Shown here: positions 10,181 through 19,181 of the stretch, piece after piece | Position numbering within the stretch: the first letter of the stretch is position 1 | Layout: each line of letters begins with the position of its first letter | NCBI RefSeq assembly: GCF_001010285.1 | Contig: NZ_CP011104.1 | Span: 4,650,001-4,714,000 of the forward strand | DNA: 64,000 nt | Direction of reading: 5' to 3' | Source of the DNA: Photorhabdus thracensis | GTDB lineage: Bacteria; Pseudomonadota; Gammaproteobacteria; Enterobacterales; Enterobacteriaceae | Notes under the pieces: generated by a model | Database searches by the model: none | Told to the model about the DNA's origin: nothing | Seen by the model: only the letters and a program-made list of their open reading frames with translations | Position numbers and translations under genes: made by a program

Positions 10181-10208
10181 TTGAATGACCATTATCATGG
10201 TCATTCAA
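10181..10208. promoter_or_regulatory. 28-bp palindrome upstream of hipBA
   Basis: Perfect 12-bp arms (10181-10192 and 10197-10208, TTGAATGACCAT and its complement) around 4 nt. The half-site AATGACCA recurs at 10240-10247 inside the hipBA promoter spacer. The simplest reading is an operator for the HipB-like repressor, since HipB proteins autoregulate through paired palindromes. It could also serve as a weak yoaB terminator, although no T-tract follows. Confidence 0.6.
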
Positions 10209-10224
10209 TATTGACATCCTCATT

Positions 10225-10254
10225 TTGACAAAGCATCTTAATGACCACTATACT
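10225..10254 (+). promoter_or_regulatory. Sigma-70 promoter of hipBA
   Basis: TTGACA at 10225-10230, an 18-nt spacer and TATACT at 10249-10254, 48 nt before the hipB start. The spacer contains AATGACCA, the half-site of the palindrome just upstream, so a bound repressor would cover the promoter. Confidence 0.7.
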
Positions 10255-10302
10255 ATTCATTAAAATCATTAAAGACCAGAATAAAAGTCAAAAGGAGGGA
10301 GT

Positions 10303-10635
10303 ATGTCAAAACATAGAGCTTATTCTAAATTCTCCCAAGAAGCAGCCATACTACTCGGAGAGCAAATCAAGCTAGGCAGAAAACAACGTCGGTGGTCAGA
10401 AAAAAATTTGGCGGAGCGTGCAGGTATATCCAGAACTACACTGCAAAAAATTGAAAAAGGAGATATGGGCTGTTCTATAGGACTAGCATTTGAGCTAGCT
10501 AACCTTGTAGGCATCAACTTGTTTGAAAGGGATAAATTTCCTATCTCAGCACGTATAGAACAAACAAGAGATAAGCTGGCTTTGCTACCACAACGCATTC
10601 AAGAAGAAAAGAGAGTGGTATACGATGACTTCTAA
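10303..10635 (+). CDS. HipB-like antitoxin / HTH repressor
   Basis: 110 aa. A Cro/C1-type helix-turn-helix occupies about residues 15-72: LGEQIKLGRKQRRWSEKNLA, then GISRTTLQKIEKGDMG as recognition helix region. A GGAGG ribosome site lies 5 nt before ATG. The stop overlaps the start of the HipA-like gene by 11 nt, giving translational coupling typical of hipBA pairs. By family knowledge it should bind and neutralise HipA and repress the operon through the repeats described upstream. Confidence 0.9.
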   Translation: MSKHRAYSKFSQEAAILLGEQIKLGRKQRRWSEKNLAERAGISRTTLQKIEKGDMGCSIGLAFELANLVGINLFERDKFPISARIEQTRDKLALLPQRIQEEKRVVYDDF

Positions 10636-11881
10636 CAACAAAGAAGTTTATGTTTGGATATGGTTACCAGAGCAAACTGAGCCAGTAGTGGCTGGCCGCC
10701 TAGAAGAATTTAATGGCCGCATTTTATTTAACTATGGTAAAAGTTACCTTGAAAGATTAAATAGCCAACCGCTACCTATCTCAATTTATGAACCGGAATT
10801 ACCATTAAAATCAGGTATCATAGCCCCATTGAGTGATCTAACAATGCCTGGCTGTATCCGCGACGCATCTCCTGATGCATGGGGTCGTAGAGTTATCATA
10901 AACAAAATATTAGGGTTAAAAGGAGCGGATACAGAAACTGCTACATTAAATGAAATAACGTACCTTCTTGAATCTGGATCTGACCGTATAGGCGCTTTAG
11001 ATTTTCAATTGTCCCCATCCGAATATATTCCCCGATCTATAAAGAATGCCAGTCTGGAAGAACTTATTCAATCAGCAGAACGAGTTGAAAATGGTCTACT
11101 ACTAACACCAGAATTAGACCAAGCACTTTTTCATGGCAGTTCAATTGGTGGAGCACGTCCCAAAGCACTCATTGAGGATAAAGACAGCAAATATGTTGCT
11201 AAATTTTCCTCAAGCAATGATCTTTACAGTGTGGTTAAAACAGAGTTTATTGCTATGAGACTCGCTGAACTATCCGGCATTAATGTTGCCTCAGTAAAAT
11301 TAACAACATCTGCAAATAAAGATGTACTACTCATTAAACGATTTGACCGAGAACATACTCAAAACGGTTGGTTACGAAAATCAATGGTCTCTGCTCTAAC
11401 TCTATTTGGCTTAGATGATATGATGGCTAGATATGCTAGTTATGAAAAATTAGCCGAAATTATACGATATAGTTTCACTAATCCCCAAAAGACATTAGAG
11501 GAGCTATTTTCACGATTAGTTTTTAATATATTATGTGGTAATACGGATGATCACGCTCGGAATCATTCCGCATTTTGGGATGGCAAAAGTTTAAATTTAA
11601 CCCCTGCTTATGACATATGTCCTCAGGGTAGAGCTGGTAATGAAGCATCTCAAGCGATGCTAATAATTGATAATAAAAATCTAAGTCAATTACGAACTTG
11701 TTTAGAAACTGCACATAATTTTAATATATCAGAGGAAAAAGCAAAAGAAATCTTCAATAGACAAATATCAATAATCCAAGATAATTGGGATAATATCTGT
11801 GAAGAAGCCGAATTAAGTGAAATAGATAAAAAATTGCTCTGGCATAGACAGTTTTTAAATCCATTTTCTATAGAGTTTTGA
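10625..11881 (+). CDS. HipA-like Ser/Thr kinase toxin
   Basis: 418 aa, normal HipA length. N-terminal subdomain (about 1-110), then SGSDRIGALDFQ near 118, the Gly-rich loop GSSIGGARPKA near 174-184 for ATP, and the kinase catalytic loop CGNTDDHARNHSAF near 306-319. LTPAYDICPQ near 328 is the HipA version of the DFG-like metal motif. E. coli HipA phosphorylates glutamyl-tRNA synthetase and induces persistence; the target here is unknown. All catalytic elements look intact. The module is inserted between yoaB and mdtI, and its base composition is more AT-rich than theirs. Confidence 0.92.
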   Translation: MTSNNKEVYVWIWLPEQTEPVVAGRLEEFNGRILFNYGKSYLERLNSQPLPISIYEPELPLKSGIIAPLSDLTMPGCIRDASPDAWGRRVIINKILGLKGADTETATLNEITYLLESGSDRIGALDFQLSPSEYIPRSIKNASLEELIQSAERVENGLLLTPELDQALFHGSSIGGARPKALIEDKDSKYVAKFSSSNDLYSVVKTEFIAMRLAELSGINVASVKLTTSANKDVLLIKRFDREHTQNGWLRKSMVSALTLFGLDDMMARYASYEKLAEIIRYSFTNPQKTLEELFSRLVFNILCGNTDDHARNHSAFWDGKSLNLTPAYDICPQGRAGNEASQAMLIIDNKNLSQLRTCLETAHNFNISEEKAKEIFNRQISIIQDNWDNICEEAELSEIDKKLLWHRQFLNPFSIEF

Positions 11882-11912
11882 GAGCATTCAAAGAGTTACC
11901 AAGATACTAAAA

Positions 11913-11953
11913 AGCTTCAGTTAACCCGAAAGAATCAAATGTTACCTGAAGCT
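11913..11953 (+). terminator. Terminator after hipA
   Basis: AGCTTCAG (11913-11920) pairs with CTGAAGCT (11946-11953), with further pairing of TAAC and GTTA inside. ATCATTTTATT follows. It lies 32 bp after the hipA stop. Confidence 0.65.
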
Positions 11954-12000
11954 ATCATTTTATTATAATTAACCACTTAAAATCTAAGTCACGCTTACGG

Positions 12001-12333
12001 CTACGCCATCTTAATCATTACCATCCCGAGCAACAGCAAAACAATACCGCCCCAACCTTTATAATTCAGACGTTGATTAAACATAACCCAGCCGGCAGCA
12101 ATCGTTGCGATAATACCGAAAGCGCCCCACAAAGCATAAGCGATGGAAAGTTCAATTCCTTCCACCGCCTGGGCAAGCGCACTAAACGCCCCAAGGACAG
12201 CAACCAGTGAGAACCCCCCCATCCAACGGCGTCTGAAACCATCGGACAGTTTCAATAAAATATTCGCTAAAATTTCCAACACGACAGCAAGAAACAGGAA
12301 CGCAACATGCCACCATTCAAATTGTTGCAACAT
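12001..12333 (-). CDS. mdtI: Spermidine export protein MdtI (SMR family)
   Basis: 110 aa with four membrane helices, a small multidrug resistance protein. The essential membrane-embedded Glu is in [21 protein letters not shown] near residue 21. The second-gene position after mdtJ, 2 nt after its stop, fits the MdtJI heterodimer that exports spermidine from the cytoplasm (E. coli knowledge). Helix 3 and 4 hold [15 protein letters not shown] and [12 protein letters not shown]. Confidence 0.93.
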   Translation of the reverse strand: MLQQFEWWHVAFLFLAVVLEILANILLKLSDGFRRRWMGGFSLVAVLGAFSALAQAVEGIELSIAYALWGAFGIIATIAAGWVMFNQRLNYKGWGGIVLLLLGMVMIKMA

Positions 12334-12335
12334 GC

Positions 12336-12752
12336 TTATGCCTCCTTAATTTTACTGTTTTTAGTTACAGCAGCATCGACAGCTTTGTCTGCCATCTTTT
12401 TCACTGCCTCAGTCGATTTTTTGACTACCACTTTTTTAGTCCCGGATTTAATCAGCATAATCCCTGTCACCAGCAGAGCCAGACCGCCCACTTTCATCAA
12501 CGACAGTGATTCATCAAACCACATCACACTAAAAACAGTAATAAACAGGATACCAATCCCTTCCCACAACGCATACGCAACACCCAACGCAACTTTTTTC
12601 ACAGCCATTGCCAGCAAAATATAGGAGGTAGCAATCATGATGTACATCACTGCCATGCCCCCCATCCCACCTGAAACGCTGGCATGTTTCATCGATAAGG
12701 TACCGATAACTTCAGTGACGATTGCCATTGCAAGGAATAACCAGTAAATCAT
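12336..12752 (-). CDS. mdtJ: Spermidine export protein MdtJ (SMR family)
   Basis: 138 aa from the ATG at 12752, which has an AGGAGAA site 6-7 nt upstream. A longer frame opens 14 codons earlier but that stretch ([14 protein letters not shown]) has no membrane character or family match. Four helices; helix 1 has [15 protein letters not shown] with the key Glu, and helix 3 has [13 protein letters not shown]. The C-terminus is longer than the about 121 aa of E. coli MdtJ and ends in a Lys/Ala-rich tail. Partner of MdtI in one operon. Confidence 0.92.
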   Translation of the reverse strand: MIYWLFLAMAIVTEVIGTLSMKHASVSGGMGGMAVMYIMIATSYILLAMAVKKVALGVAYALWEGIGILFITVFSVMWFDESLSLMKVGGLALLVTGIMLIKSGTKKVVVKKSTEAVKKMADKAVDAAVTKNSKIKEA

Positions 12753-13256
12753 TTTCTTTCTCCTGAACACGCAAATACGCACGTCAAGACGCAAGCCAGT
12801 AAAAACACCGAACTCATCAGCAAATGAGATGAGAAATAAATAACCTGACGTTTTGACGAAATAGAAATGCCGGTTGAAAACCGGTTAACAGGAGTAAGAC
12901 GCTATAATGCACCACACCAGTAGTGCTCACTGGATAAAATGGCAGAAAGGAAAAGCATGTGGGTGGATCTTTGAAACCGGACGCTTTTGGCGCTGTTCAT
13001 GATATCTCATTCTTTCATCGCACTGATATTCCGCACGATATACTAAGAATCCTCATAGTTATAGTGTGATTTAGCCTATTACTTCTACCATATAGAATAA
13101 TAGAAAGCAACTGCTCAATTTTATTCTTTTCTTGACTGAAAACACAAATGAGCGAAAAAACCGGGATATCCGATATCCTAATGACACCAACCCAAGCCGC
13201 TCATAACGCAGCCTGGGCCTCAATATAAAGATTTACAATCCCACACTCATTATCCG
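12753..13256. other. Intergenic region between mdtJ and zwf
   Basis: 504 bp with no gene. It must carry the mdtJI promoter near the right of mdtJ. A short hairpin CCGGTTGAAAACCGG (about 12872-12886) and a self-complementary GGATATCCGATATCC (about 13165-13179) are visible. I cannot assign a role to either. Confidence 0.4.
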
Positions 13257-14732
13257 TTATTCAAACTCATTCCACGAGCGGCCATCACGGGTGATCATGG
13301 CAACAGAAGCAACCGGCCCCCATGTTCCCGCTTGATAAGGCTTAGGCGCATCATTATCCGCAGCCCATGCATTCATAATGGAATCAACCCACTTCCAGGC
13401 TTCTTCTACCTCATCACGACGGACAAACAGCGCCTGAATACCGCGCATTGCTTCCAGCAACAATCTCTCATAAGCATCCGCCAGCGGAATATGGTTGAAC
13501 GTTTCAGAGAAACTCAGATCCAGCTTGGTTGTTTGCAAACGATGTTTATGCTCAAGCCCCGGAGCTTTGTTCAGCACTTCAATATCAATACCTTCATCCG
13601 GTTGCAGGCGAATCGTCAGTTTGTTCTGCGGCAGTTGCTGATAAGATTCAGAAAACAGGTTCAACGCTGGTTTTTTGAAATAAACCACCACTTCAGAACA
13701 TTTGGTTGGCAAACGTTTGCCGGTTCTCAGATAGAAAGGAACCCCAGCCCAGCGCCAATCATCAATATCGACCCGGATAGAGACAAAAGTTTCAGTCCTG
13801 CTGGATTGGTTCGCCCCCTCTTCCTCCAGATAACCCGGCACCTTATTCCCCTGAACAAAACCGGCAGTATATTGACCACGTACCGTTTTCTCCCGCACGT
13901 TGGTGTGATCAATACGGCGCAATGAACGCAATACTTTCACTTTTTCATCACGGATATGGTCCGTTGTCAGATCTGCCGGAGGAGACATGGCGATCATCGT
14001 CAGAATTTGCAACAGGTGATTCTGAATCATATCGCGCATCTGCCCGGCTTGGTCAAAATAACCCCAACGGCCTTCAATACCGACTTCTTCCGCTACCGTA
14101 ATTTGTACATGATCAATAGTCCGGTTATCCCAGTTATTGACAAACAATGAATTGGCAAACCGCAGCGCCAACAAATTCAATACGGTTTCTTTACCCAGAT
14201 AATGGTCAATACGATAGACCTGACACTCATTAAAATACTTGGCAACTTCATCATTGATGGCCCTGGATGATTCAAGATCGGTACCTAAAGGCTTTTCCAT
14301 GACAACCCGGTTTGGCTCTTTATTCAGCCCCGCCAGTCCCAATCCGTGGCAGACAGAACCAAAAGTACTCGGTGGCATGGCAAAATAGTGGATTGCAGGC
14401 CGGTTATCTTGCTTAAGAATTTTTTTCAGTCTGGTGAAATCTTCCTTTTGGTTAACATCCAGATTGCAGAAATTCAGACGCGCGCTCAATGCCTTCCATA
14501 ATTCTGGATCGAGTTTTTCCGGCAAGAATGTATTCAGAGCTTCTTCAACAACCTGGGTATAAGCTTTTTTATCCCAATCCGCCCGGCCAACACCGATAAT
14601 CCGGGTTTCTGGGTGGATATAACCCGCTTTCTCAAGCTGATAAAGGGAAGGTAATAATTTCCGGCGAGCCAAATCCCCTTTAGCGCCAAAAATAACTAAA
14701 TCACAAGCCTGAGCCGTAGAAGTAACCGCCAT
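13257..14732 (-). CDS. zwf: Glucose-6-phosphate 1-dehydrogenase
   Basis: 491 aa, same as E. coli Zwf. First enzyme of the oxidative pentose phosphate pathway, making NADPH. The nucleotide-binding GAKGDLARRKLLPSLY is at about 16-31, and the substrate signature RIDHYLGKETV at about 173-183. The gene is divergent from hexR, and a HexR-type operator lies 25 bp upstream of the start. Confidence 0.97.
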   Translation of the reverse strand: MAVTSTAQACDLVIFGAKGDLARRKLLPSLYQLEKAGYIHPETRIIGVGRADWDKKAYTQVVEEALNTFLPEKLDPELWKALSARLNFCNLDVNQKEDFTRLKKILKQDNRPAIHYFAMPPSTFGSVCHGLGLAGLNKEPNRVVMEKPLGTDLESSRAINDEVAKYFNECQVYRIDHYLGKETVLNLLALRFANSLFVNNWDNRTIDHVQITVAEEVGIEGRWGYFDQAGQMRDMIQNHLLQILTMIAMSPPADLTTDHIRDEKVKVLRSLRRIDHTNVREKTVRGQYTAGFVQGNKVPGYLEEEGANQSSRTETFVSIRVDIDDWRWAGVPFYLRTGKRLPTKCSEVVVYFKKPALNLFSESYQQLPQNKLTIRLQPDEGIDIEVLNKAPGLEHKHRLQTTKLDLSFSETFNHIPLADAYERLLLEAMRGIQALFVRRDEVEEAWKWVDSIMNAWAADNDAPKPYQAGTWGPVASVAMITRDGRSWNEFE

Positions 14733-14756
14733 ATGTATCTCCTCATTGCGGGATAT

Positions 14757-14771
14757 TGTAATTTTGTTACA
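14757..14771 (-). promoter_or_regulatory. HexR operator upstream of zwf
   Basis: TGTAATTTTGTTACA, a near-perfect dyad of TGTAA and TTACA around 5 nt. HexR, encoded divergently, recognises sites of this form in gamma-proteobacteria and releases them on binding 2-keto-3-deoxy-6-phosphogluconate. The site lies just 5' of the zwf start, where repressor binding would block transcription. The other 330 bp of the zwf-hexR interval is AT-rich without further sites I can defend. Confidence 0.75.
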
Positions 14772-15078
14772 GCCTTAACCGATAATGTACCCTTTTGGCT
14801 ATATCGCGTAAACAGCTATAACAAATAACCCTCGCCTTCATATCAGCGACATGTACCACCGCGGCTAAGATAGTGATAGTTTTATGTAATTCTCCAACTT
14901 CCATGAAATATAATTACCAATATGAAAGTTAGACACTTGTCATACTTTTATGAAAAATATTGGATTATTGTGACTTCCCGCTGCCAGCTTCAATTTATTA
15001 CTAGTAGTATATTTTCATAAAACTTACATAGATTTCTCCTCTGAATGAAATCGCTAAAACCACAGGTCACTGCGTTTT

Positions 15079-15939
15079 ATGAATACACTGGAACGAGTTC
15101 AAAACAGTATTGAATACTTGAGTAAGTCAGAAAAAAAAGTGGCGCGGATAATCCTGGCTTCACCACAAACTGCCATTCATTCCAGTATCGCAACACTGGC
15201 AAAAATGGCGGAAGTCAGTGAACCCACCGTTAACCGATTTTGCCGTCGTCTGGATACCAAAGGTTTTCCTGACTTCAAACTCCATCTGGCCCAAAGCCTT
15301 GCCAATGGCACGCCTTATGTAAACCGTAATGTTGAAGAGAGCGATACAGTCAGTGCCTATACCAATAAGATCTTTGAATCGGTCATGGCGACGCTGGACA
15401 CGGTAAAAAACAATTTGGATATCGCAGCCGTTAACCGGGCTGTCGATTTACTGACTCAGGCGCGGAAAATTTCATTTTTTGGTTTAGGGGCTTCTGCTGC
15501 GGTTGCTCATGACGCGATGAATAAATTCTTCCGGTTCAACATTCCGGTAATCTATTTTGACGATATCGTGATGCAGCGAATGAGCTGTATTAACAGTGCT
15601 GAAGGGGATGTGGTCGTGCTGATATCCCATACCGGCAGAACCAAAAGCCTGGTTGAAGCGGCACAGCTTGCGCGTGAAAATGATGCGACAGTCATCGCCA
15701 TTACCTCTCACGATTCCCCTCTCGCCCGCGAAGCAACCCTGGCGATACTTCTGGATGTACCGGAAGATACGGACATTTACATGCCAATGGTATCAAGAAT
15801 TGCTCAATTAACCGTCATAGATGTTCTGGCTACCGGATTTACCCTGCGCCGTGGCGCAAAGTTCAGAGATAACTTGAAAAGAGTGAAAGAGGCCCTGCGA
15901 AATTCACGTTTTGATAAAATTGACTTTCCCCCAATCTGA
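15079..15939 (+). CDS. hexR: HTH-type transcriptional regulator HexR
   Basis: 286 aa. RpiR family: N-terminal helix-turn-helix at about 1-77 (SIATLAKMAEVSEPTVNRFC), then a SIS sugar-phosphate isomerase-like domain (ISFFGLGASAAVAHDAMNKF near 131, VVLISHTGRTKSL near 176). Controls central carbon genes such as zwf in response to KDPG. Gene order zwf (divergent), hexR, pykA matches enterobacteria. Confidence 0.96.
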   Translation: MNTLERVQNSIEYLSKSEKKVARIILASPQTAIHSSIATLAKMAEVSEPTVNRFCRRLDTKGFPDFKLHLAQSLANGTPYVNRNVEESDTVSAYTNKIFESVMATLDTVKNNLDIAAVNRAVDLLTQARKISFFGLGASAAVAHDAMNKFFRFNIPVIYFDDIVMQRMSCINSAEGDVVVLISHTGRTKSLVEAAQLARENDATVIAITSHDSPLAREATLAILLDVPEDTDIYMPMVSRIAQLTVIDVLATGFTLRRGAKFRDNLKRVKEALRNSRFDKIDFPPI

Positions 15940-16292
15940 AAGCCCTATCGCTGTTGGGTTGACTCTCAACACATTCAGTTTTCGATTGCGTAGCCAGTAG
16001 CCGCTTTTCAATACCAAAACCCGCCAGGACCATTAGATTATTGATAAACCGGGAACAAATCATGATAGGATAGAAACGCGGCAATAAATATCTGTCATAA
16101 AAAGGTTAACTAATTCGCCAGGGCATAGTGATTGTGCAAAACGTTCTCCCTGTAGTTCCCCTACAGAGACAACTGTCAGCACAGGCACTACAGCGAAAAG
16201 TATCGGTATAAGCTGATACAGGTCACAACAAGCCCTACGATAGTCGCTTGCGACTTTGCAGTGGGCATACTAACAGGTCAACGGAGTAATGC
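15940..16292. other. Intergenic region hexR to pykA
   Basis: 353 bp. Presumably holds the pykA promoter. A self-complementary CTGTAGTTCCCCTACAG occurs around 16151-16167. No gene is recognised. Confidence 0.4.
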
Positions 16293-17735
16293 ATGTCTAG
16301 ACGGCTCAGAAGAACTAAGATTGTTACTACACTTGGTCCGGCTACTGACCGCGATAATAACCTTGAAAAGATTATTACTGCGGGTGCAAACGTAGTCCGC
16401 CTCAACTTTTCCCACGGCACCGCAGAAGATCACATCCAGCGTGCCAATAAAGTCCGCGAGATCGCCGCCCGCCTGGGGTGCCATGTCGCTATCCTTGGCG
16501 ATCTTCAGGGACCTAAAATCCGCGTATCAACATTTAAAGAGGGCAAAATTTTCCTGAATATCGGAGATAAATTTCTGCTTGATGCTAACCTTAGCAAAGG
16601 CGAAGGCGATAAGGAGAAAGTCGGTATTGATTACAAAGGCTTACCCGCTGATGTTGTCCCGGGCGATATTCTGCTGCTGGATGATGGCCGTGTTCAACTG
16701 AAAGTATTAGAAGTTCAGGGAATGAAAGTATTCACGGAAGTGACAGTGGGTGGCCCGCTCTCCAACAATAAGGGTATCAACAAACTGGGCGGCGGTTTAT
16801 CTGCTGAAGCCCTGACCGAAAAAGATAAAGAAGACATTATCACCGCCGCCAGAATCGGTGTTGATTACCTGGCTGTCTCTTTTCCCCGCACCGGTGAAGA
16901 TCTCAATTACGCCCGCCGTCTGGCCCGGGATGCCGGTTGTGAAACCCAAATCGTGGCAAAAGTTGAACGTGCAGAAGCCGTTAGCAGTGATGAAATCATT
17001 GATGAAATCATTCTGGCTTCCGATGTCGTGATGGTTGCCCGTGGTGACCTCGGCGTAGAAATCGGTGATCCGGAACTGGTTGGTGTGCAGAAAAAACTGA
17101 TCCGCCGCGCCCGCCAGCTGAATCGTGTAGTGATTACCGCGACACAGATGATGGAATCCATGATTACCAACCTAATGCCTACCCGTGCAGAAGTTATGGA
17201 TGTGGCAAATGCGGTTCTTGATGGTACTGACGCAGTGATGCTCTCCGCTGAAACCGCAGCGGGCCAATACCCTGCCGAAACCGTTGCTGCGATGGCGCGG
17301 GTCTGTCTGGGCGCAGAAAAAATGCCAGGGCTCAGTGTATCCAAACATCGGCTAGACACGACTTTCGACAGTACCGAAGAGGCGATTGCCATGTCCACCA
17401 TGTACGCGGCAAACCATCTGAGCGGTGTTAAAGCGATTATCGCAATGACCGAATCAGGCCGCACTACACGAATAATGTCCCGCATCAGTTCTGGTCTGCC
17501 TATTTTCTCTATGTCCCGCCATGAGAAAACCCTAAACCAGACAGCACTTTACCGTGGCGTTACACCGGTTTATTGCAGCAGTCATACTGACGGCATCACA
17601 GCAGCCAATGAAGCCGTTAACCGCCTGCGAGACAAAGGTTATCTGGTTTCCGGCGACCTTGTTCTGGTGACTCAGGGCGACCAGATGGGAACCATTGGCA
17701 GTACCAACACCTGCCGTATTCTTGACGTGGAATAA
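16293..17735 (+). CDS. pykA: Pyruvate kinase II
   Basis: 480 aa, PykA length. Converts phosphoenolpyruvate and ADP to pyruvate and ATP. N-terminal [20 protein letters not shown], active-site Lys motif [11 protein letters not shown] near 218-228, then [13 protein letters not shown] near 243 with the metal-binding acidic residues. AMP-type allosteric C-terminal domain follows. In E. coli lpxM is next; here a foreign operon of about 6.5 kb lies between. Confidence 0.97.
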   Translation: MSRRLRRTKIVTTLGPATDRDNNLEKIITAGANVVRLNFSHGTAEDHIQRANKVREIAARLGCHVAILGDLQGPKIRVSTFKEGKIFLNIGDKFLLDANLSKGEGDKEKVGIDYKGLPADVVPGDILLLDDGRVQLKVLEVQGMKVFTEVTVGGPLSNNKGINKLGGGLSAEALTEKDKEDIITAARIGVDYLAVSFPRTGEDLNYARRLARDAGCETQIVAKVERAEAVSSDEIIDEIILASDVVMVARGDLGVEIGDPELVGVQKKLIRRARQLNRVVITATQMMESMITNLMPTRAEVMDVANAVLDGTDAVMLSAETAAGQYPAETVAAMARVCLGAEKMPGLSVSKHRLDTTFDSTEEAIAMSTMYAANHLSGVKAIIAMTESGRTTRIMSRISSGLPIFSMSRHEKTLNQTALYRGVTPVYCSSHTDGITAANEAVNRLRDKGYLVSGDLVLVTQGDQMGTIGSTNTCRILDVE

Positions 17736-18401
17736 AAACTCATTACATTTTAGCGCCGGGCTTTCGGGGAGGAGACAGGTTAAATCGGGAAGACTGGCGC
17801 GCTTTACTTATCCAACACAACCAACGGTAAAAAAGTTTTTACCATCTCAGATTGTTGACAAGATGCTATTTTTTATCTGCCATTCTGTTTTAATCAGAAA
17901 AAACAGCTTTTAGATTGATTAACAAGGTCAGCCAAATAACAAAAACATGAGATTATATTAAAACATTTAACAGGGTTAACCGTATACGATTATTTATATT
18001 GACGAGTCCCTTACTTCAAAAAGAGAATTTTAATGTTTTATTATGGAAATATTTCAGTCATATATCATAAATAATACAATATTAAACTTAGCGTAAATAT
18101 CTTCACCTTAAATAATATAAATAATAATGATTTAAGTAGATTCTCATTAGCGAAAAATTAATCTCCATCAAAGCGATACCTGCCTGATATATCTAAAAAT
18201 CCAGGTTATATCTGACCAACGACATCATAAAAAAATAACAAAGCACATTGACAACCACTTAATATAGTACTATTAATTAAATGCTGATATCAGCATTTTC
18301 CATATGGATATAAAACAATAAAATTTCCGATAATATATTCTTATTTGAAGGAAATAATCAATCACGTATTAATCATCTGAAAATGTGGGCGGGAGAATAT
18401 C
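17736..18401. other. AT-rich spacer before the RiPP operon
   Basis: 666 bp, strikingly AT-rich, starting the foreign segment between pykA and lpxM. No gene is recognised; short frames here lack ribosome sites. It holds the putative operon promoter near 18248 and a second copy of sequence found upstream of the second precursor gene. Confidence 0.5.
18248..18276 (+). promoter_or_regulatory. Putative promoter of the RiPP precursor genes
   Basis: TTGACA at 18248-18253, 17 nt, then TATTAA at 18271-18276, about 126 nt before the first precursor. The -35 is perfect, the -10 partial. The surrounding DNA is so AT-rich that chance matches are possible. Confidence 0.45.
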
Positions 18402-18575
18402 ATGCAAAAAATTCCTACTGAAACCTGCAAAAACCAAGAGTTATTGAATTACCTTGTCACATCATTCAAAGGTACAGAATTGTCGATTACAAAAAAGAGA
18501 TTGGATGAACTCGTCAATAAAACCGATATCCCGGATATGACAACTTGGAAGTGGTCAAAGAATCTTCCCATTTGA
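18402..18575 (+). CDS. Candidate RiPP precursor peptide, copy 1
   Basis: 57 aa, starting at ATG 18402 with GGGAG 7 nt upstream. It aligns without gaps to the second peptide (18737-18913). Shared features are SFK-TELSIT at 21-30, a leader-like amphipathic helix (residues 10-40), I-P at 43-44, and a C-terminal W-K-WSK segment (49-53) followed by NLPI. The Trp-rich tail is the likely core. Radical SAM enzymes of the Xye/Fxs/Grr type cross-link an aromatic residue to a residue two positions later, and W-S-K fits that spacing. It has no double-glycine site. The function is inferred from the radical SAM and exporter genes downstream. Confidence 0.72.
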   Translation: MQKIPTETCKNQELLNYLVTSFKGTELSITKKRLDELVNKTDIPDMTTWKWSKNLPI

Positions 18576-18736
18576 TTCAATGAAAGGTGATATTAAGCCT
18601 TATTTATATGATACATCTGGAAGATCCAGTTTATGTCTTCTGGATGTAATTACCGAATTTCCCGATGATATATTCTTATTGGAAGGAAATAATGAACTCA
18701 CTCATTAATCATCTAAGAAATAAAATGGAGATTATC

Positions 18737-18913
18737 ATGCACAATACCTCAAATGAAATCATTAAAACTCAAGAAGCTCTCAATTCTCTTGCTGCATCAT
18801 TCAAAGAGACTGAACTCTCAATTACTGATAAAGCACTAAATGAATTAAGCAATAAACCTAATATCCCTGAGATTACGGCCTGGAACTGGTCAAAAAGCTT
18901 CCAGGAAATTTAG
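18737..18913 (+). CDS. Candidate RiPP precursor peptide, copy 2
   Basis: 58 aa, starting at ATG 18737 with GGAG 7 nt upstream. A longer frame opens at 18665 but the homology with copy 1 begins at this ATG. Identical or similar residues run through the leader (SFKETELSIT at 21-30, L-ELSNK at 35-40) to the tail, NIPEITAWNWSKSFQEI. The conserved W-x-W-S-K motif is the probable modified core; F54 adds another aromatic site. Followed by a hairpin region and then the exporter genes on the same strand. Confidence 0.75.
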   Translation: MHNTSNEIIKTQEALNSLAASFKETELSITDKALNELSNKPNIPEITAWNWSKSFQEI

Positions 18914-19019
18914 AGCTTATCCCATCAGGTTATTTTATTTTCCTGAGAAAATAATGCCTATTGGGATAAATAATCAATTTGTTCAGTTAAAATAAATAAT
19001 TTTCTGAACCTTAATCATA

Positions 19020-19050
19020 GGGTAATCCTATATATTATCCGGGATTACCC
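19020..19050 (+). terminator. Hairpin between precursors and exporter genes
   Basis: GGGTAATCC (19020-19028) and GGATTACCC (19042-19050) form a perfect 9-bp stem, followed by TAAATAGTTT. A second, looser stem (TTATCCCA at 18917-18924 with TGGGATAA at 18962-18969) lies just after the second precursor. Such stems between small peptide genes and large operon genes often give partial termination, so peptide mRNA exceeds enzyme mRNA. That use here is inferred. Confidence 0.55.
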
Positions 19051-19181
19051 TAAATAGTTTCATGAAGTAAATACTCAGAGGCAAGGGTATCTAAAAAATC
19101 CATACCCAAAAATTAATTTGAAAACTCGCCCCGCTAATAGCCCTAATAGAATGGGCCTTAAGTAAGGAACGGTAGCCATAA

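Larger units (their letters stand above)
18324..18913 (+). repeat. Tandem duplication containing the two precursor genes
   Basis: The block starting at 18324 (TTTCCGATAATATATTCTTA, then TTGAAGGAAATAAT and a GGGAG site) recurs from 18658 with the same order: AT-rich leader, a GGAAGGAAATAAT stretch, ATTAATCATCT, a GGAG site, ATCATG, then the paralogous gene. The offset is about 334 bp. The copies are clearly diverged, so the duplication is old or under selection for difference. Confidence 0.8.

Noticed and set aside
13332-13925. 197-codon frame on the plus strand
   Set aside because: It lies antisense to zwf, has no family likeness and no ribosome site.
16907-17485. 192-codon frame on the minus strand
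   Set aside because: Antisense shadow of pykA with low-complexity Ser/Arg composition.
17821-17842. GGTAAAAAAG/TTTTTACC stem as pykA terminator
   Set aside because: Almost pure A-T pairing, expected by chance in such AT-rich DNA.
18665-18736. N-terminal extension of the second precursor peptide (start at 18665)
   Set aside because: The ATG at 18737 has the ribosome site and the exact homology with copy 1 starts there.
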